A stretch of DNA of 64,000 bases, taken from positions 9,845,861 to 9,909,860 of the forward strand of contig CM060172.1 of the NCBI GenBank assembly GCA_030549775.1, in the 5' to 3' direction. This DNA is from Tamarix chinensis. Taxonomy: Eukaryota; Streptophyta; Magnoliopsida; Caryophyllales; Tamaricaceae. A model generated the notes under the pieces. That model was not told where the DNA came from. It ran no database searches and saw only the letters and a list, made by a program, of their open reading frames with translations. Shown piece after piece: positions 12,448 through 23,966 of the stretch; position 1 is the stretch's first letter, and every line of letters starts with the position of its first letter. The position numbers and the translations under genes were made by a program.

Positions 12448-13743
12448 GAATCAAAGAAGAAGACTACTCCTGCTAGTAAAACCAAGAGAGGTACTAGTAA
12501 AATGAGCAATACAGAAGAGGGCACTGCTAAAGGAAAGAGAGATAAATCTGAAAAATCAGTTGCCCCATAAAAGATTCCTTCTTCAGAAATAAGACAACCT
12601 CCACCGGCATTAGCTTTATTGTATTTCTATGCCCAAAACTATCTCAGGGACAATTATATTTTCATTGATTGTCATCCTGAGTATGTTGGGAGGGGCGATG
12701 CTACTTACATGGTATCAATAGTTGACATAATCGACATTTATAATCAGGAATGGATGTCAGCCACGAGTGTCGCCGTTTATGTCACATAAGTATTATTTCA
12801 TATTTGCGATTTTAGTATTCTTGTACAATTGGAATTTTTATGACCTCTTATATGAGTTATTAGTTATTAACAAATATGCATTGTTATTGTCGTCTATAAG
12901 TTGGTAGCTAGTTGCGCTGCGATGGAGGGAATGTTGTCCTCTATTGTGTTTGTGTGCCTATACAACATAGCTAATGGTAGTACAATAATAGAGGGTAGGC
13001 ACATAAACTATTTAGCGGATCGCATTTTGATTGAGGGACAAAACAAGCTCTATCTCATTCCTCACCTCGCACATGAACATTAGGTTTTGTATGCCGTCCA
13101 ACCTGATCTTAATAAAGTCTATGTGTTTGATTCCCTTCGAACCTTTGATGTGCCTTTTGAAGTCGCTCATTATGGTGGGAAGGAATTTATCATCATGTTA
13201 GTATACTTTTCACTTTTTACTTCATTAGATTATTTATACATATATTCTACTTTCATTATTTGAGGTATATATACTTACAATATTGTGTATCCAACTCTAT
13301 TTATTAGGGAATGGTGTCCCAGACCCAAAGAATCTTCAATAGGAGCCTATCATGGTAAGTAGGAAGACAACTATTTTGTATTTTATTTTAATTCAAATTA
13401 ATATCTAATAGTTAGAGAGCTAACTGAATTCATTTGACAGTGTCCACAATAGCAAAATGGCAATGATTGTGGATACTATGTATGTAGAGTAATGGATCTT
13501 ATAGTCCAGAATAGATTGGTCAACATAGATCTGAGCCATGTATGTTTGCTTTTCCATATTTTTCTATTAATGAATCATGACATATATATTTTTTACCTAA
13601 TAGCTAACTGTATATTAATTGAAACTTGGACGTTGTAGTTTTTCACCGATGACTATGCACGAGGCCAGCAATACAATGTTGATGAAATTGATGAAGTTAG
13701 AGACCAATGGTCCAAGTACGTGCACTCATTCATTCAGTATTAG
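12448..13743 (+). pseudogene. Ulp1-type (C48) cysteine protease carried by the CACTA element, broken
   Basis: A Lys/Ser-rich linker (12448-12567) leads into a C48 peptidase domain. The His position falls in LAHEH (His codon 13078-13080), followed by VLYAVQPDLNKVYVFDSL with the Asp, and the catalytic Cys is in NGNDCGYYVCRVMDLI (Cys 13468-13470). The C-terminus, VDEIDEVRDQWSKYVHSF, ends at TAG 13741-13743. Introns are suggested by CATGGTAAGT (near 13350) / TTTGACAG (13440) and by GTTGTAG (near 13638). Stops at TAA 12568, TAG 13081 (right after the His) and TAG 13450 (in the segment before the Cys) disable it. Such proteases cleave SUMO or SUMO-like modifiers; several plant transposons have captured them. 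Confidence 0.88.
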
Positions 13744-14044
13744 GTAGAGATATATATATTCTACATGCATTTTCAGGTTTGTATTTTGTCTACATATTTC
13801 GGTCTTCTACCCTAGATCTCTAAAATTTTTTCTTTGGGGTGTAGAGCTACCAAGTTGTGGTATGCCTATTAATTTTGATTCATAAGTATGGCCAGTGTAT
13901 TGAGACATGCATACCAATTAGAGATTGATTAAAATTATGGTGTGATTGCAGATTTAGTATGATTTGATGTTATTTTACATTGCAGATTTGGTAATTATTT
14001 GAACATACAATTGTGTATGTGGGCATGAACAAAACAGAAAAATC
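13744..14044. other. Unannotated spacer in the CACTA element
   Basis: AT-rich sequence between the end of the protease gene and the first 3' subterminal repeat. I see no gene or repeat. Confidence 0.6.
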
Positions 14045-14761
14045 ATTTAAAAAAACCTATAGTTTTAAGAATGGTTCTTATAAAGAACTCTATAGTTTTA
14101 AGAACGGTTCTTATAAAGAACCATTAGTAAAACCACGTATTTAATCTCAAATGTATGCTCATTTAATATGTATTAGGGTTTAATAAATACATACTCAGTC
14201 CCTAAAACCCTAATTGGATTATAGACATTTAATAACGGTTCCTATGCAAACCGTTATTAAAACTTGGGTTTTAATAATGGTTTTTATAAAGAACCATTAT
14301 TAAAACATATGTTTTAATAACGGTTTGACAAAGAACCGTTATTAAAACTGTGCATTTAATCCCTATTTTATGCTAATTTAATACGTGTTAGGGTTTAATA
14401 AATGCATTAATCAATGACTAAAACCCTAATTCAATCATATTTTAACAACGGTTTTTGTTAAAACCGTTCTTAAAATATGGTTTCCACGACGGTTTTTACT
14501 TAAAAATCGTTATTGAAACCTTTTTTTAACAACGATTTTACTAAAGAACTGTTATTAAAACATTGTTTTTAACAACGGTTTTTACTTGAAAACCGTTATT
14601 AAATATGAAGTTTACGCACATATTCGCGGGTTTTTGTATAATTTTTTTATGATGGTTATGAATCGTTATTAAAGATTTAATAACATGCGGTTCAATAACG
14701 ATTGAAAACTGTTATTAAAATGGTAAAATAACAGTTATTAAAACCCCTTCTCGGGGTAGTG
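14045..14761. repeat. 3' subterminal and terminal repeats of the CACTA element
   Basis: A dozen or so units of AATAACGGTT / AACCGTTATT, most arranged as short palindromes (TTTTAATAACGGTTTGACAA then AGAACCGTTATTAAAA). Two longer ~160-bp repeats containing ATGCTAATTTAATACGTGTT-like sequence are interspersed. The terminal bases read, on the minus strand, CACTACCCCGAGAAGGGG. Confidence 0.85.
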
Positions 14762-14879
14762 ATGCTAGCCCCTCTAATGCACACACTTGGCTAGTTGACA
14801 CACCTCCTTAATTAGCATCACTGTGATACACCTCAGTAACACTTTAGTGGTGGCCTTAGATATTATAGAAATAAAGTAA

Positions 14880-16276
14880 AAGGACTAGGCTATGTAGTTC
14901 CATCATCCAAGAAGAAGAAGTGAAGTCAATGGAAGACATACCGGTCAAGAAGGCTAGGAGTAGTAGACAACTATAGTCTTAGAGCCCTCCTAGGTAGAAC
15001 GGAAGGGAAAGACATTTGAGTCAAAGAAGAAAATTATGATGGCCTTGAAATTAACATGGATAAAGTAGAAATGATTGATCATAATAGATGAAGAAGAATA
15101 TTAATGACATGATGGTTGGTAGATTAATAGATTAAGGAAAGCTATATCAACAAAATGATTGATCAAAGGGTGCAAGAAACTTTGAAAGCTATGAAAGAAA
15201 AGAAAGGTGACAATAATAGTTACAACCAATAGACGCCAATTTCAAGAGATATTTTTGAATTACCTACATAAAGAATCAAAATACCTATTTTCAAATCATT
15301 CAATGGTTTTTCAAATAGAAAGGACCATATGAGTGTGTTTAGGAATATAATGCTACTAGTTGGGGCTCGAGAAGAGACACTATGCGCGGTATTTCCAAGA
15401 ACCTTGAAACGATAAGCATTAAGGTGGTTTAGAAAGCTCAAGGTTGAGTCAATAAGCTATTTTTTCTAGCTTTCGGGGACTTTTTTTAAGAATTTTATGC
15501 ATTCTAGCAACCTTAAAAAGATTACTCAATGCAAATGGGATTCTCCTAGAGGTTGGCAAAATTTGTTCAATCATTTTAAACTAAATTTACAAGGAGGTTA
15601 GACAAATTGATGAGTTAGATAATGGCATCATCAGATCTTTCTTATGTAGGGGATTGGTTGGTATAGAAATAGTTGAGAACTTATATTTAGCTACGCACAA
15701 ATTCTATACTTCTTTGATAAAGAATGTGTAGGAGATAATATATATATGTTAAGGAAGTGACTAAGGCGATATGGTCAGTGGCCAAAAAAGTAGAGATACA
15801 CTTCATGCCTATACAAAGGTCGTATAAGGAGATATACAGGATAAAGGAGATATGTAGGCTAGAAGTATATCATGTGAGTTTAAGGTTGATGGTTCCCATA
15901 GCTTCCCAATGACCCTCAATGTAGGATTTGACAAATACACTCACATAGTGGCCATCCTAGAACATATATACAATGTGAAAAATGAAAAGCACACATTTCC
16001 AAGGCTATTTCCCATTTGATCTAACATGAAGCAAACTAACTTGAATAATTGGTGTGCCTACCATGAAGAGTATGACCATATTACTGATGATTGTTGGTCA
16101 TTAAAGGATGTATTTGAATATCTACTTCATAAGGGTCATCCAAGGCATCACATGTACACATCCTTTAGAAAATAAGATCTAGGGGCAAACCATTAATTCC
16201 CCTTACCACCTCAAGCTAAGGAAACTCAGAAAATTATACATACTATTGTGGAAGGAGATCCCTTGATGGGAGAAAG
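14880..16276 (+). pseudogene. gag: Tat/Retand-like Ty3/gypsy gag, broken
   Basis: Scattered over the three plus frames are gag motifs: FELPT then RIKIPIFKSFNGFSNRKDHM, SVFRNIMLLVGAREETLCAV, FPRTLK, ALRWFRKLK (about 15250-15440), then LAKFVQSF (about 15550). A Cys/His segment WCAYHEEYDHITDDCWSLKD with FEYLLHKGHPRHHM follows (about 16050-16155), then the IIHTIVEGDPLMGES motif. This order is typical of the Tat group of plant gypsy elements, where gag coats the RNA. There are many stops. The gene is cut on its right by the LTR at 16277 and its upstream part is separated by the CACTA element, so it is the oldest recognisable layer on the left. Confidence 0.8.
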
Positions 16277-16683
16277 TGTAACACAACCAAAAATCATCAT
16301 TAAGTAATTTCATTTTAATGTAGAATTATACACCATGAAATGGGGTGTTACCACCATAATTGGTATATTTCTGGCCCCAGGCCATCCTCATAACAATTAT
16401 AAGGCTTAGTAGAAACAGGTATAACCATGATAAACATAACAAGGATAGCATTTTAGAACATAATAAGGGTTAAATATTATTATTAAGAAAATACAGAAAT
16501 ACAGAACATCATTAAATTGGAACAATCATTAAACTAGAAAACTAAAAAGGTAAATATCCAAATAACACTCTCTCCAGGCCTCAACCCTAGGTTACTACAA
16601 CATTACTCTGCCTCGATCATGTCATCATAAGCAACAAAGTCATCTAAGGCATCCTTAGTCACCTACATAGACTTAAGAGGGGC

Positions 16684-17460
16684 CATTGCTCATGGGAATG
16701 AGCAACACCCATAAAAGGGTGATCGGTACATTGCGTATTAAGTAAGGTAATAATATAAGAAAAAACGAATATAGTAGTTCATAATATTATAGCAAGACAT
16801 AAAGGCACATGAGCAAGTTATAGTAGTTTATTCATTATAGTTTTAATTAATGCCATTAGTATAGTAATTAGTCATCTCTTAAATTATATACACCTAGTTT
16901 TGAGGACCCCACTATTCTTACCAGTAGGCCGGTAAATATAATACAACCCAGGACAACACGCTCCTAGCCACTATTCTCAACAGTGGATGGGTAAATATAA
17001 TACAACATAGGGAAGCATGCTCCTGGCCACTATTCTCACCAATGGACCTGTACATATAATACAACCTAAAGCAGCACATTGTTGGCTACTATTTTCACTG
17101 ACGGGCTGGTATATAAATATAAGGTATAACTGGTCCCGACACATAGGGTATTCCACTATAAGTAATTAGTGTCTTTCTATAGATTATTATAATCTAATGG
17201 TTTCATTTCTTGAGCTTGGAACCCACACTATTCTCATTGGTGGATCGGTAAATATGATACAAACCCAAGGTAATACACTCCTAGCTACGATTCATGCTAG
17301 TGGACCAATATATATATATATGATACAACTCAAGGCAATGTGCTCCTGGCCACTATTCTCACCAATCAACTAGTATATATAATACAACCAAGGACAACAC
17401 ACTCATAGCTACTATTGTTACTGGTGGACTAGTATATAAATATAAGTTACAACTGAGCCA
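16684..17460 (-). repeat. CCGG hairpin array and conserved block of LTR A (degenerate)
   Basis: 16684-16745 holds the ATGGGAATGAGCAACACCC / ATAAAAGGGTGATC block. From 16905 to 17460 there are about eight units of CACTATTCTCACC + GTGGRCCGGTA + AATATAATACAAC, much more decayed than in the solo LTRs. Confidence 0.65.
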
Positions 17461-18429
17461 ACTCAAGCGATCTTCCACTTTAAGTGATTCTTATTCATGT
17501 TTTATTTATTTAGATATCACATATAACCATGCGTAACCCAAGGATGAATCTTAGCCTACTATCATCTTGAGCCAACCTTAGCCCCTTAGAAACCCTAATT
17601 TCTTAATTCCAAGATATCCCCACCCCCTAATGATCCTTTGAGTTCCCAAATTATCGAACAACCCCACCTTGTCATTTGGAACCCCATTCATGCATAGGTC
17701 ATAGCCCATTTCTCCCATTCCTTATATATGATACAACTGGCCCTTAGGGTTACCCCTCGAAACCCTAGTTTGGCCTAGATGGGTCTAACCCCTTCTATAC
17801 TACTTATTTAGCCCTAAACTTCCACAACCAAGCATATACTACCATGATAATCCATCCCCTAAAGTTTTATAACCTAACTCATTCATTTTGCACATGTGAT
17901 AAAACCTCCTTAATTAACTCATCTTGAAACATTAATTTCCCTTTATTAGTTATATCTACTCCTATTTATCCCCCCAAACCATCAGACTTAACACACAATC
18001 CCCACAAAGTATATTTGACATTATAGTTCTAGGCACAAACCAACTCCCCCATCTGCTACATGCAATAAATACCTACCATTAGGGTTTTGTATCACCAAAA
18101 CTTTAATTTAACCCACTTAGTACTCTACTGAAATACCCCAAAAATCCTAATTTAGGAATTATGGCAAATAATAATTTATTAGAGAAAAATTAAGAAAATA
18201 TGTGAATTTATTAAATAAAGGGGAAATTTATTAAGGAAAAATAAGGAGAAAATAATAAATAAGTTATTAGAAAATTTTGGACATTTTACTAATTAAAATG
18301 GAAGTTAAGGACAATTTATCCAAAATAGCCTAACTAATTTAAAAATGGATTTAATTATTATAATTAAAATAATTATTATTAAAATTAAATATATAAATTA
18401 ATTATATAAATAAATAAATACCAAAACCT

Positions 18430-19760
18430 CCAACCCAACCATTTTATCATTTCTCCATTTTTTTCCTTTTTCCTTTTCTTCTTTCTTTTCTCTTTTTTTT
18501 CCTTCCTCCTCCTTAACTTTTTTTCTTTTTCTTTCTTTCTTCCCCCCCGGACTGGGTCGGCCTGCGCAGCCCACACCCCCTCCCCGCCTCTCCTTCCTTC
18601 TTCTCGCCCGCGGCCCAGCGAGCCAGCCGCCCGTGCACCCAAACGCAGCGTTTCGACTCTCCTCCCGCTGAGACGCTACGTCCGATCGCTGAAGATAGCC
18701 GTTGCCAAACGGGCAACGCGACGCGGCGCTCTGTCCCCCATACCGTTGAAACGCCGCGTTTAGTTTTAAAAAAACCTTATAAATGCCGAACCGGTCGGTC
18801 CCCCCCTTCTTTTTCTTTTTCCCCTGGACCGCCGGTCCTCCTCCTTTCCCCTTCCTTCTTCTTCCCCCGCACAGCCGCCGACCTGCAGCTCGAATTTTGC
18901 CGGCGGCCACCAGCCCAGTACCGGCTATATTTCCCTGCCTCTCTCCTTGTCGTTTTCTTTCTCTTTTTGACCCCGACCAAGTCCATCTCTCCCTTTCCCG
19001 CGTGCCCACCTTTTTCCCTTTTCCTCTCCCCTTCCCCGACCCAGACTGCCATGGTAGGACCTGCACCACCTGCCACCGGCCGGCCACCTGCACACCTGCC
19101 TCGCACGCCTCCTTCTCCCCTTGTCGTCTTCCCCTTCCAATTGCCTATAAATACCCCCATTGGCAGCCCCAATCAGCTCCCTTTTTGTTTTTTTTTGCCC
19201 CAAAACCCTACCTCTCCGCCGCCTCAAAAAGACGGGCTTTTCGCCGTCACCGAAGACAGCCGCCGCCACCTCTGGCCACCGTTACCATCCCTGCACCTCC
19301 CTCGACAAAACCAAGCCACCACCACCCTCCGCCTTTCCCTGCACGTGCCGCCCTCACCGTGCAAAGTTCCTATCCCGAAAACCACCACTCCCAGCCTTCA
19401 CCGCCCTTGCGCCGCCTCCCACCGCCATCCCAGCCGCCACTAGAGCCTCTTTCACCCTCCAAAATGCCCAGCAGACCTCCCTCTACCTTTCCCTGCCTTC
19501 AAATTCCCCTGCCTCCCTCTCCTCCTTCCTCCCTCATCTTCCCCCTCTCTCCACCACCCTCGGTCGCCGCCGCGAGCCGCCGCCCCTTGCCACGCCACCA
19601 CCCTCACTCCACTCCCCTCCACCTGCTACTTCTCCCCCACCTCAAACTTCTCTTTTCCTCCTGCCATCCAGCCCCCACCTTGATCTTTTCCCTTCCCTTC
19701 CTCCTCCACCGCCACCACCGTCGCCGCCACGCGCTGCCGCCGGACCACCACCGACCCTAG
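18430..19760. repeat. C/T-rich (pyrimidine) tract of LTR copy B
   Basis: About 1.3 kb of strongly C- and T-rich plus strand with almost no G runs. It yields long Pro/Ser/Leu-rich frames on the plus strand and Lys/Arg/Glu-rich frames on the minus strand; these are products of composition, not genes. Every giant LTR in the window has such a tract at the same relative place. Confidence 0.7.
19144..19158 (+). promoter_or_regulatory. LTR promoter core (TATA box), copy B
   Basis: CCTATAAATACCCCC, 1,016 bp from the LTR start. The same core is at 52762-52775 and, reversed, at 24713-24726 with one base changed. Transcription would start about 30 bases downstream, giving a repeat/U5 leader of over 4 kb. 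Confidence 0.7.
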
Positions 19761-19829
19761 GTGGTTCTCCACTCATCCGAACCCTAATACCCCTTTTATA
19801 TAATTGCTACTATTTTCTACTAATATTGA

Positions 19830-19840
19830 TACTAATATAC

Positions 19841-19874
<34 letters not shown>

Positions 19875-20353
19875 CATTATTGTTATTACTTTTATTATTA
19901 CTATAATTATTATTATGATTATTATTATTATTGTCATTATTACCATTATTATTGTCTCTATTATTAATGTCTTATTTTCTTACTAATACTAACATCCCTT
20001 TTAAACCCTAACTTGTATTATACTTAACTTTGGTCCTATTCTTATAATTATTAGTATTAACATTTTTATTATAATTATCTCTATTATCCTTACTATGGTT
20101 ATTATTATTACTGCTTAACCTTACTTGGTTGTATTATTGTTATAACCATTACTACTAGGAGTATTATTATTATTATCGTTATTATTAGTATTATTACTAT
20201 TATCATTATCACCCTTAAGAATAGTTTACTTGTAATATTGTGACCTTATAATATTATTATTTCAAACCTAACACCATTGTTGGACTTAATCTTAAAAACG
20301 CTAGAGTTCTATTATTTGAAACATAAGTATCATTATTAGTATTCTTATTATTC

Positions 20354-20399
<46 letters not shown>

Positions 20400-20405
20400 C
20401 ACTAT
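19830..20405 (+). repeat. Interrupted (TTA)n microsatellite tract
   Basis: TTA/TTG/CTA triplets in several runs, the longest at about 20345-20400, interrupted by unique sequence. Confidence 0.8.
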
Positions 20406-20652
20406 TTTACTATGACTAGTGAACACTAGTATTATAAGAATGGAACTAATGGGCTCAATAAAATAAGGGTAACAATAAGTATCATAAATAACTATATTTT
20501 GACTACTAATATTTAGTATACTAATTCTAAGGTAAAAACCCTAGCTTTTGTATAAAACCCTTTTTAGTAATAAAAACCCTAACCTTAAACTAGAATGAGG
20601 ATTGATAGTAATTATAAGGGAAACTAATACTTAGCATTTTCCCTTTTTATAG

Positions 20653-20714
20653 GTAACCCCGACCAAAGCCATAAGGAGTTAGAGGAGCGTGCTCCAAGCC
20701 CGGCGTCGCCTTAG
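20653..20714 (+). other. 62-nt splice-like block in LTR copy B
   Basis: Preceded by a pyrimidine-rich acceptor-like CCCTTTTTATAG and followed by the donor consensus GTAAGG after TTAG. The core ACCAAAGCCATAAGGAG ... CGTGCTCCAAGCCCGG is shared with the LTRs at 50656-50717 and 6285-6346. It could be a small non-coding exon of the leader RNA. Confidence 0.5.
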
Positions 20715-20989
20715 GTAAGGACGAAGCTAATGGCCTTGTGCTATGTGTGACATGGATGTGTTGAATGTTATGTATGTCATGCTATGCCATGTATTATATG
20801 ATTTGTGTATAACTTGTCTTATGTGTAGCGCAGCTTGGAGATTGAGGTATGTTGTATGTGCTTCCGTGACATGAGCATGACATTTATATGTATTATGTTT
20901 ATGATGTAATATGTTATGGCCCACTAGGACATGCATGTTAAGATAAATGGTAATATGAGTTGGGAACCATCATGGGAGTCTTGAAGTTT

Positions 20990-21700
20990 GTATAGTGGGA
21001 TTAGGGTTTGTATGGTGGCATAAACGTTCGTATGGTGGTACTAATGATTGCATAGTGGTATTAATGGCTTATGGTGGTATTCGGGTTTGTATGGTGGTAT
21101 TTGTGATTTTATGGAGGTATTAATGTTGTATGGTGGTATTAGGGTTTGTATGGTGGTATTAGTGATTTTATGGTATTAATGTTCGTATGGTGGTATTAAT
21201 GATTGCATAGTGGTATTAGGGTTGCATGGTGGTGTTATGGTTTGTATGGTGGTATTAAGGATTTCATAGTGGTATTGATGGCTTATGGTGGTATTAGGGT
21301 TTGTATGGTGGTAATTGTGATTTTATGGAGGTATTAATGTTGTATGGTGGTATTTGTGATTTTTATGGGGGTATTAATGTTGTATGGTGGTATTAGGGTT
21401 TGCATGGTGGTATTAGGGTTCGTATGGGGGTATTGATGATTGCATAGTGGTATTAATGGCTTATGGTGGTATTAGGGTTTGTATGGTGGTATAAACGTTC
21501 GTATGGTGGTATTAATGGCTTATGGTGGTATTAGGGTTTGCATGGTGGTGTTATGGTTTGTATGGTGGTATTAATGACTGCATAGTGGTATTAATGGCTT
21601 ATGGTGGTATTAGGGTTTTCTTGGTGGTGTTATGGTTTGCATGGTGGTATTAATGTTAGTATAGTGGCCTTAGGGTTGCGTGGTGGAGTTAGGGTTTTGC
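20990..21700 (+). repeat. TATGGTGGTATTA minisatellite of LTR copy B
   Basis: More than 25 units of 18-24 bp: TATGGTGGTATTA followed by GGGTTTG, ATGATTGCA, ATGGCT or ATGTTG. A higher-order pattern of alternating unit types is visible. Confidence 0.9.
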
Positions 21701-22079
21701 ATGGGAGTTAACGATTGTACGGGATTAGGGTTTGGAGTGATTAACTCTGGGGTGTTGTGATTAAATAGGGTTGGAGTAACTAATCGTGATTATTGAGGAC
21801 AATTAAGGTTTGGGATGGCTAAGTATGGTGGTTATGGTAAAATAGGGATAAGAGTGGCTAACCACGGTTGGTGTGGACAACTAGGGTTGGTTATGGCTGC
21901 TTAGAGTTGTTCGGTGTTATCATGTGTATCTATTGATTGAAGGGTAGTTATGTATGTGGGATTTTATTAGTTGTGATGAGTACAGTATAAAGAGAATGAT
22001 TTATGCATGTCAGGGGTGTGGTGCGATTCAATAAGACACGAATAAGACATTAATTACGTAAATCGAAAGACTGATGAGC

Positions 22080-22690
22080 CCGACCCAGTCTGGTCCACCG
22101 GTTAGAATAGTGGCCAGAGGCGTTTTGCCCTGGGTGTTTATTTTCGGTCCACTGGCTATAATAGTGGTCAGAGGCGTTCTGCCCTGAGTGTTTATTCTGG
22201 TCCACCGGCTATAGTAGTGGGAGAATCGGGCTCGACAGACCCAAACGAATAAGTTAATCCACCGGGAAAATACTAAGTACTTACAGTGAAACACCATATG
22301 AGTCGGGGCCAGTCCGGTCCACCGGTTAGAATAGTGGCCAGTGGCGATCTGCCCTGGGTGTTGATTCTGGTCCACCGGCTATAATAGTGGTCAGAGGCGT
22401 TCTGCCCTGTGTGTTTATTTCCGGTCCACCGGCTATAATAGTGGGGCTCCCGCGCTCACATGGATTAATGAAGAATTCTTTGAATGAATGTGAATGAAAT
22501 AACCCATGGGAAAATACTAAGTACTTACAGCGGAACACCATGTAAGTCGGGGCCAGTCCGGTCCACCGGTTTGAATAGTGGCCAGTGGCGATCTGCCCTG
22601 AGTGTTGATTCCGGTCCACCGGCTATAATAGTGGTCAGAGGCGTTCTGCCCTGAGTGTTGATTTCCGGTCCACCGGCTATAATAGTGGGG
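22080..22690 (+). repeat. CCGG hairpin array of LTR copy B
   Basis: Eight units of GGTCCACCGGCTATAATAGT + GGTCAGAGGCGTTCTGCCCT + GAGTGTTGATT, interrupted by two ~95-bp spacers that are near copies of each other (CTAAGTACTTACAG ... GGAACACCAT). The unit is the reverse complement type of the array at 4796-5155. Confidence 0.9.
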
Positions 22691-23218
22691 CTCCCGCACT
22701 TACATGGATTATTAAAGAATATGTGTGAAATGGACATATTATTAACAAGGATAAAGAATAAGTCACCGGAAAGTACTCAAGCCTTATCTTGTGTGTTATC
22801 GCTTGTTGTCTATATGATCGTGCTATGTGCGCTATGTGGTATGATTGTATGCTTGGCCTTAGCGCACCAGCGCCCTTACTCAGTATTGGACCCGTACTGA
22901 TACTACATTGATTGAATGGGTCCTGTGATGATCCACCAATGGTGGGGAGCAGACCTCCTATGCAGGTTTGATCGGTTACAAATTGTGGGGTGGAAGGCTT
23001 GGCTTAAGTGAGTAGGCGATCCGGATATTGGTCCCTTGGGATCTGTTTCATTTAGCTATATTTTGTACTACGCTTCTTGTTTTGAAACCGTACTCTTAAG
23101 TTGTAATCTTAACGATATTTTAACTGCTGTTGACTCGTGGTTTTCGTGAATGGTTTATGTTAACTATGGACCTATGTTTTGATGACTCTTACTTAACGAT
23201 TGTTTAGTTTAGCCTTAG

Positions 23219-23264
23219 CACTTAGTATCAAAACGGTAGGAGTGAACCGGTCTGGTACTAAGTG
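23219..23264 (+). other. Inverted repeat near the 3' end of LTR copy B
   Basis: CACTTAGTATC (23219-23229) faces GGTACTAAGTG (23254-23264), 10 of 11 positions pairing, 24-nt loop, 101 bp before the LTR end. TTAGCC lies upstream and TGGCGGTAA downstream. Confidence 0.8.
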
Positions 23265-23893
23265 TGGCGGTAATACCCCCAAGTTTATGGTTTTAATTCT
23301 TTCGCTTCCGCTAAAACCTTTGACTTGAACGAAATTTTTCAGGAGTGAAATTTGGGGGTGTTACATCTACCATCCCCTAGCATCCAAGGAATCCCCTATA
23401 TGTTACTATATTATCCCAACAACACCATCATCTCCCCTTATAAGTCACCCCCCAACACAGTCCATATTAAGTTTGACTCATCCCATGCATGGTCAACCCC
23501 CTTATGCAATATTTGCCTTAAATACTCTTTTATAAGTAGCATACTTATTATTTAACATTTTCCATAGGATATTTGACTAACTCTTTACCTTAGGTTTCCT
23601 TATATGCCATTTTCCACAATATTAACCAAAATTCCCTAGGGTTTTGAAGACCCTACCCAAGTCATCATAGTTTAAAATACAAGAACTTCTCAACAACCCT
23701 CAAACATGTAGTACCAAATAATAGAATTATACATAAACATATGAACAACCACAATCAAGTCCACACATACTCTTAACTTAGATCCTTGCAAACTAGGCTG
23801 CATATATAACCCTAGGGCATGTAACATTTCATGTAGATATTCACTTTACACATAAAAAAATCACATAACACAAGGCCCTAGCTATGACTATAT

Positions 23894-23966
23894 CCTTACC
23901 ATAACAACTTCAGTCTTGAAGCAAGAAATCATACACCTCCTTTCCTATGGACATTGGAATAGTACC
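23894..23966 (-). other. 66-nt splice-like block in LTR A
   Basis: On the minus strand, TTCCATTTTTAG precedes a 66-nt block (23965 down to 23900) containing AAAGGAGGTGT and TTGCTTCAAGACTG. It ends TATG|GTAAGG at 23899-23894. The same order as at 20653-20714, despite heavy divergence. Confidence 0.45.

Larger units (their letters stand above)
1875..14761 (+). mobile_element. CACTA (En/Spm) DNA transposon with 3-bp target duplication
   Basis: The element begins CACTAC at 1875 and ends GTAGTG at 14761, so its tips are inverted. It is flanked by ATG at 1872-1874 and ATG at 14762-14764, the 3-bp duplication typical of CACTA insertion. Both ends carry many copies of a subterminal repeat built on AATAACGGTT. 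Inside, in order, are an unassigned ORF (3746-8684, split by a solo LTR), tnp2 (9134-10420), an En/Spm second-gene product (10577-12318) and a Ulp1-type protease (12448-13743), all plus strand and all with in-frame stops. Span 12,887 bp, of which 4,540 bp are the inserted solo LTR and its duplicated 5 bp. It cannot be autonomous as it stands. Confidence 0.93.
18129..23365 (+). mobile_element. Solo LTR, 5,237 bp, giant-LTR chromovirus family (copy B)
   Basis: Begins TGAAATACCCC at 18129 and ends GGGGGTGTTACA at 23365, flanked by TCTAC at 18124-18128 and 23366-23370: a perfect 5-bp target duplication. There is no primer-binding site, polypurine tract or retroviral coding inside, so it is a solo LTR. 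Order of parts: AT-rich start (to 18420), C/T-rich tract (18430-19760), TATA box (19144), (TTA)n tract (19830-20405), splice-like block (20653-20714), minisatellite (20990-21700), CCGG hairpin array (22080-22690), inverted repeat (23219-23264). It sits inside LTR A in the opposite orientation. Confidence 0.95.

Noticed and set aside
12448..13743. Functional host SUMO protease gene
   Set aside because: Lies inside CACTA borders and has three in-frame stops, one directly after the catalytic His.
18783..19760. 325-codon Pro/Ser-rich open frame and overlapping 248-codon frame
   Set aside because: They lie in a C/T-rich LTR tract, run in several frames at once, have no domain and match the compositional bias; Lys/Glu-rich frames appear on the other strand for the same reason.
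20990..21700. CRISPR-like regular repeats
   Set aside because: Units are contiguous minisatellite copies without unique spacers, in a plant LTR.
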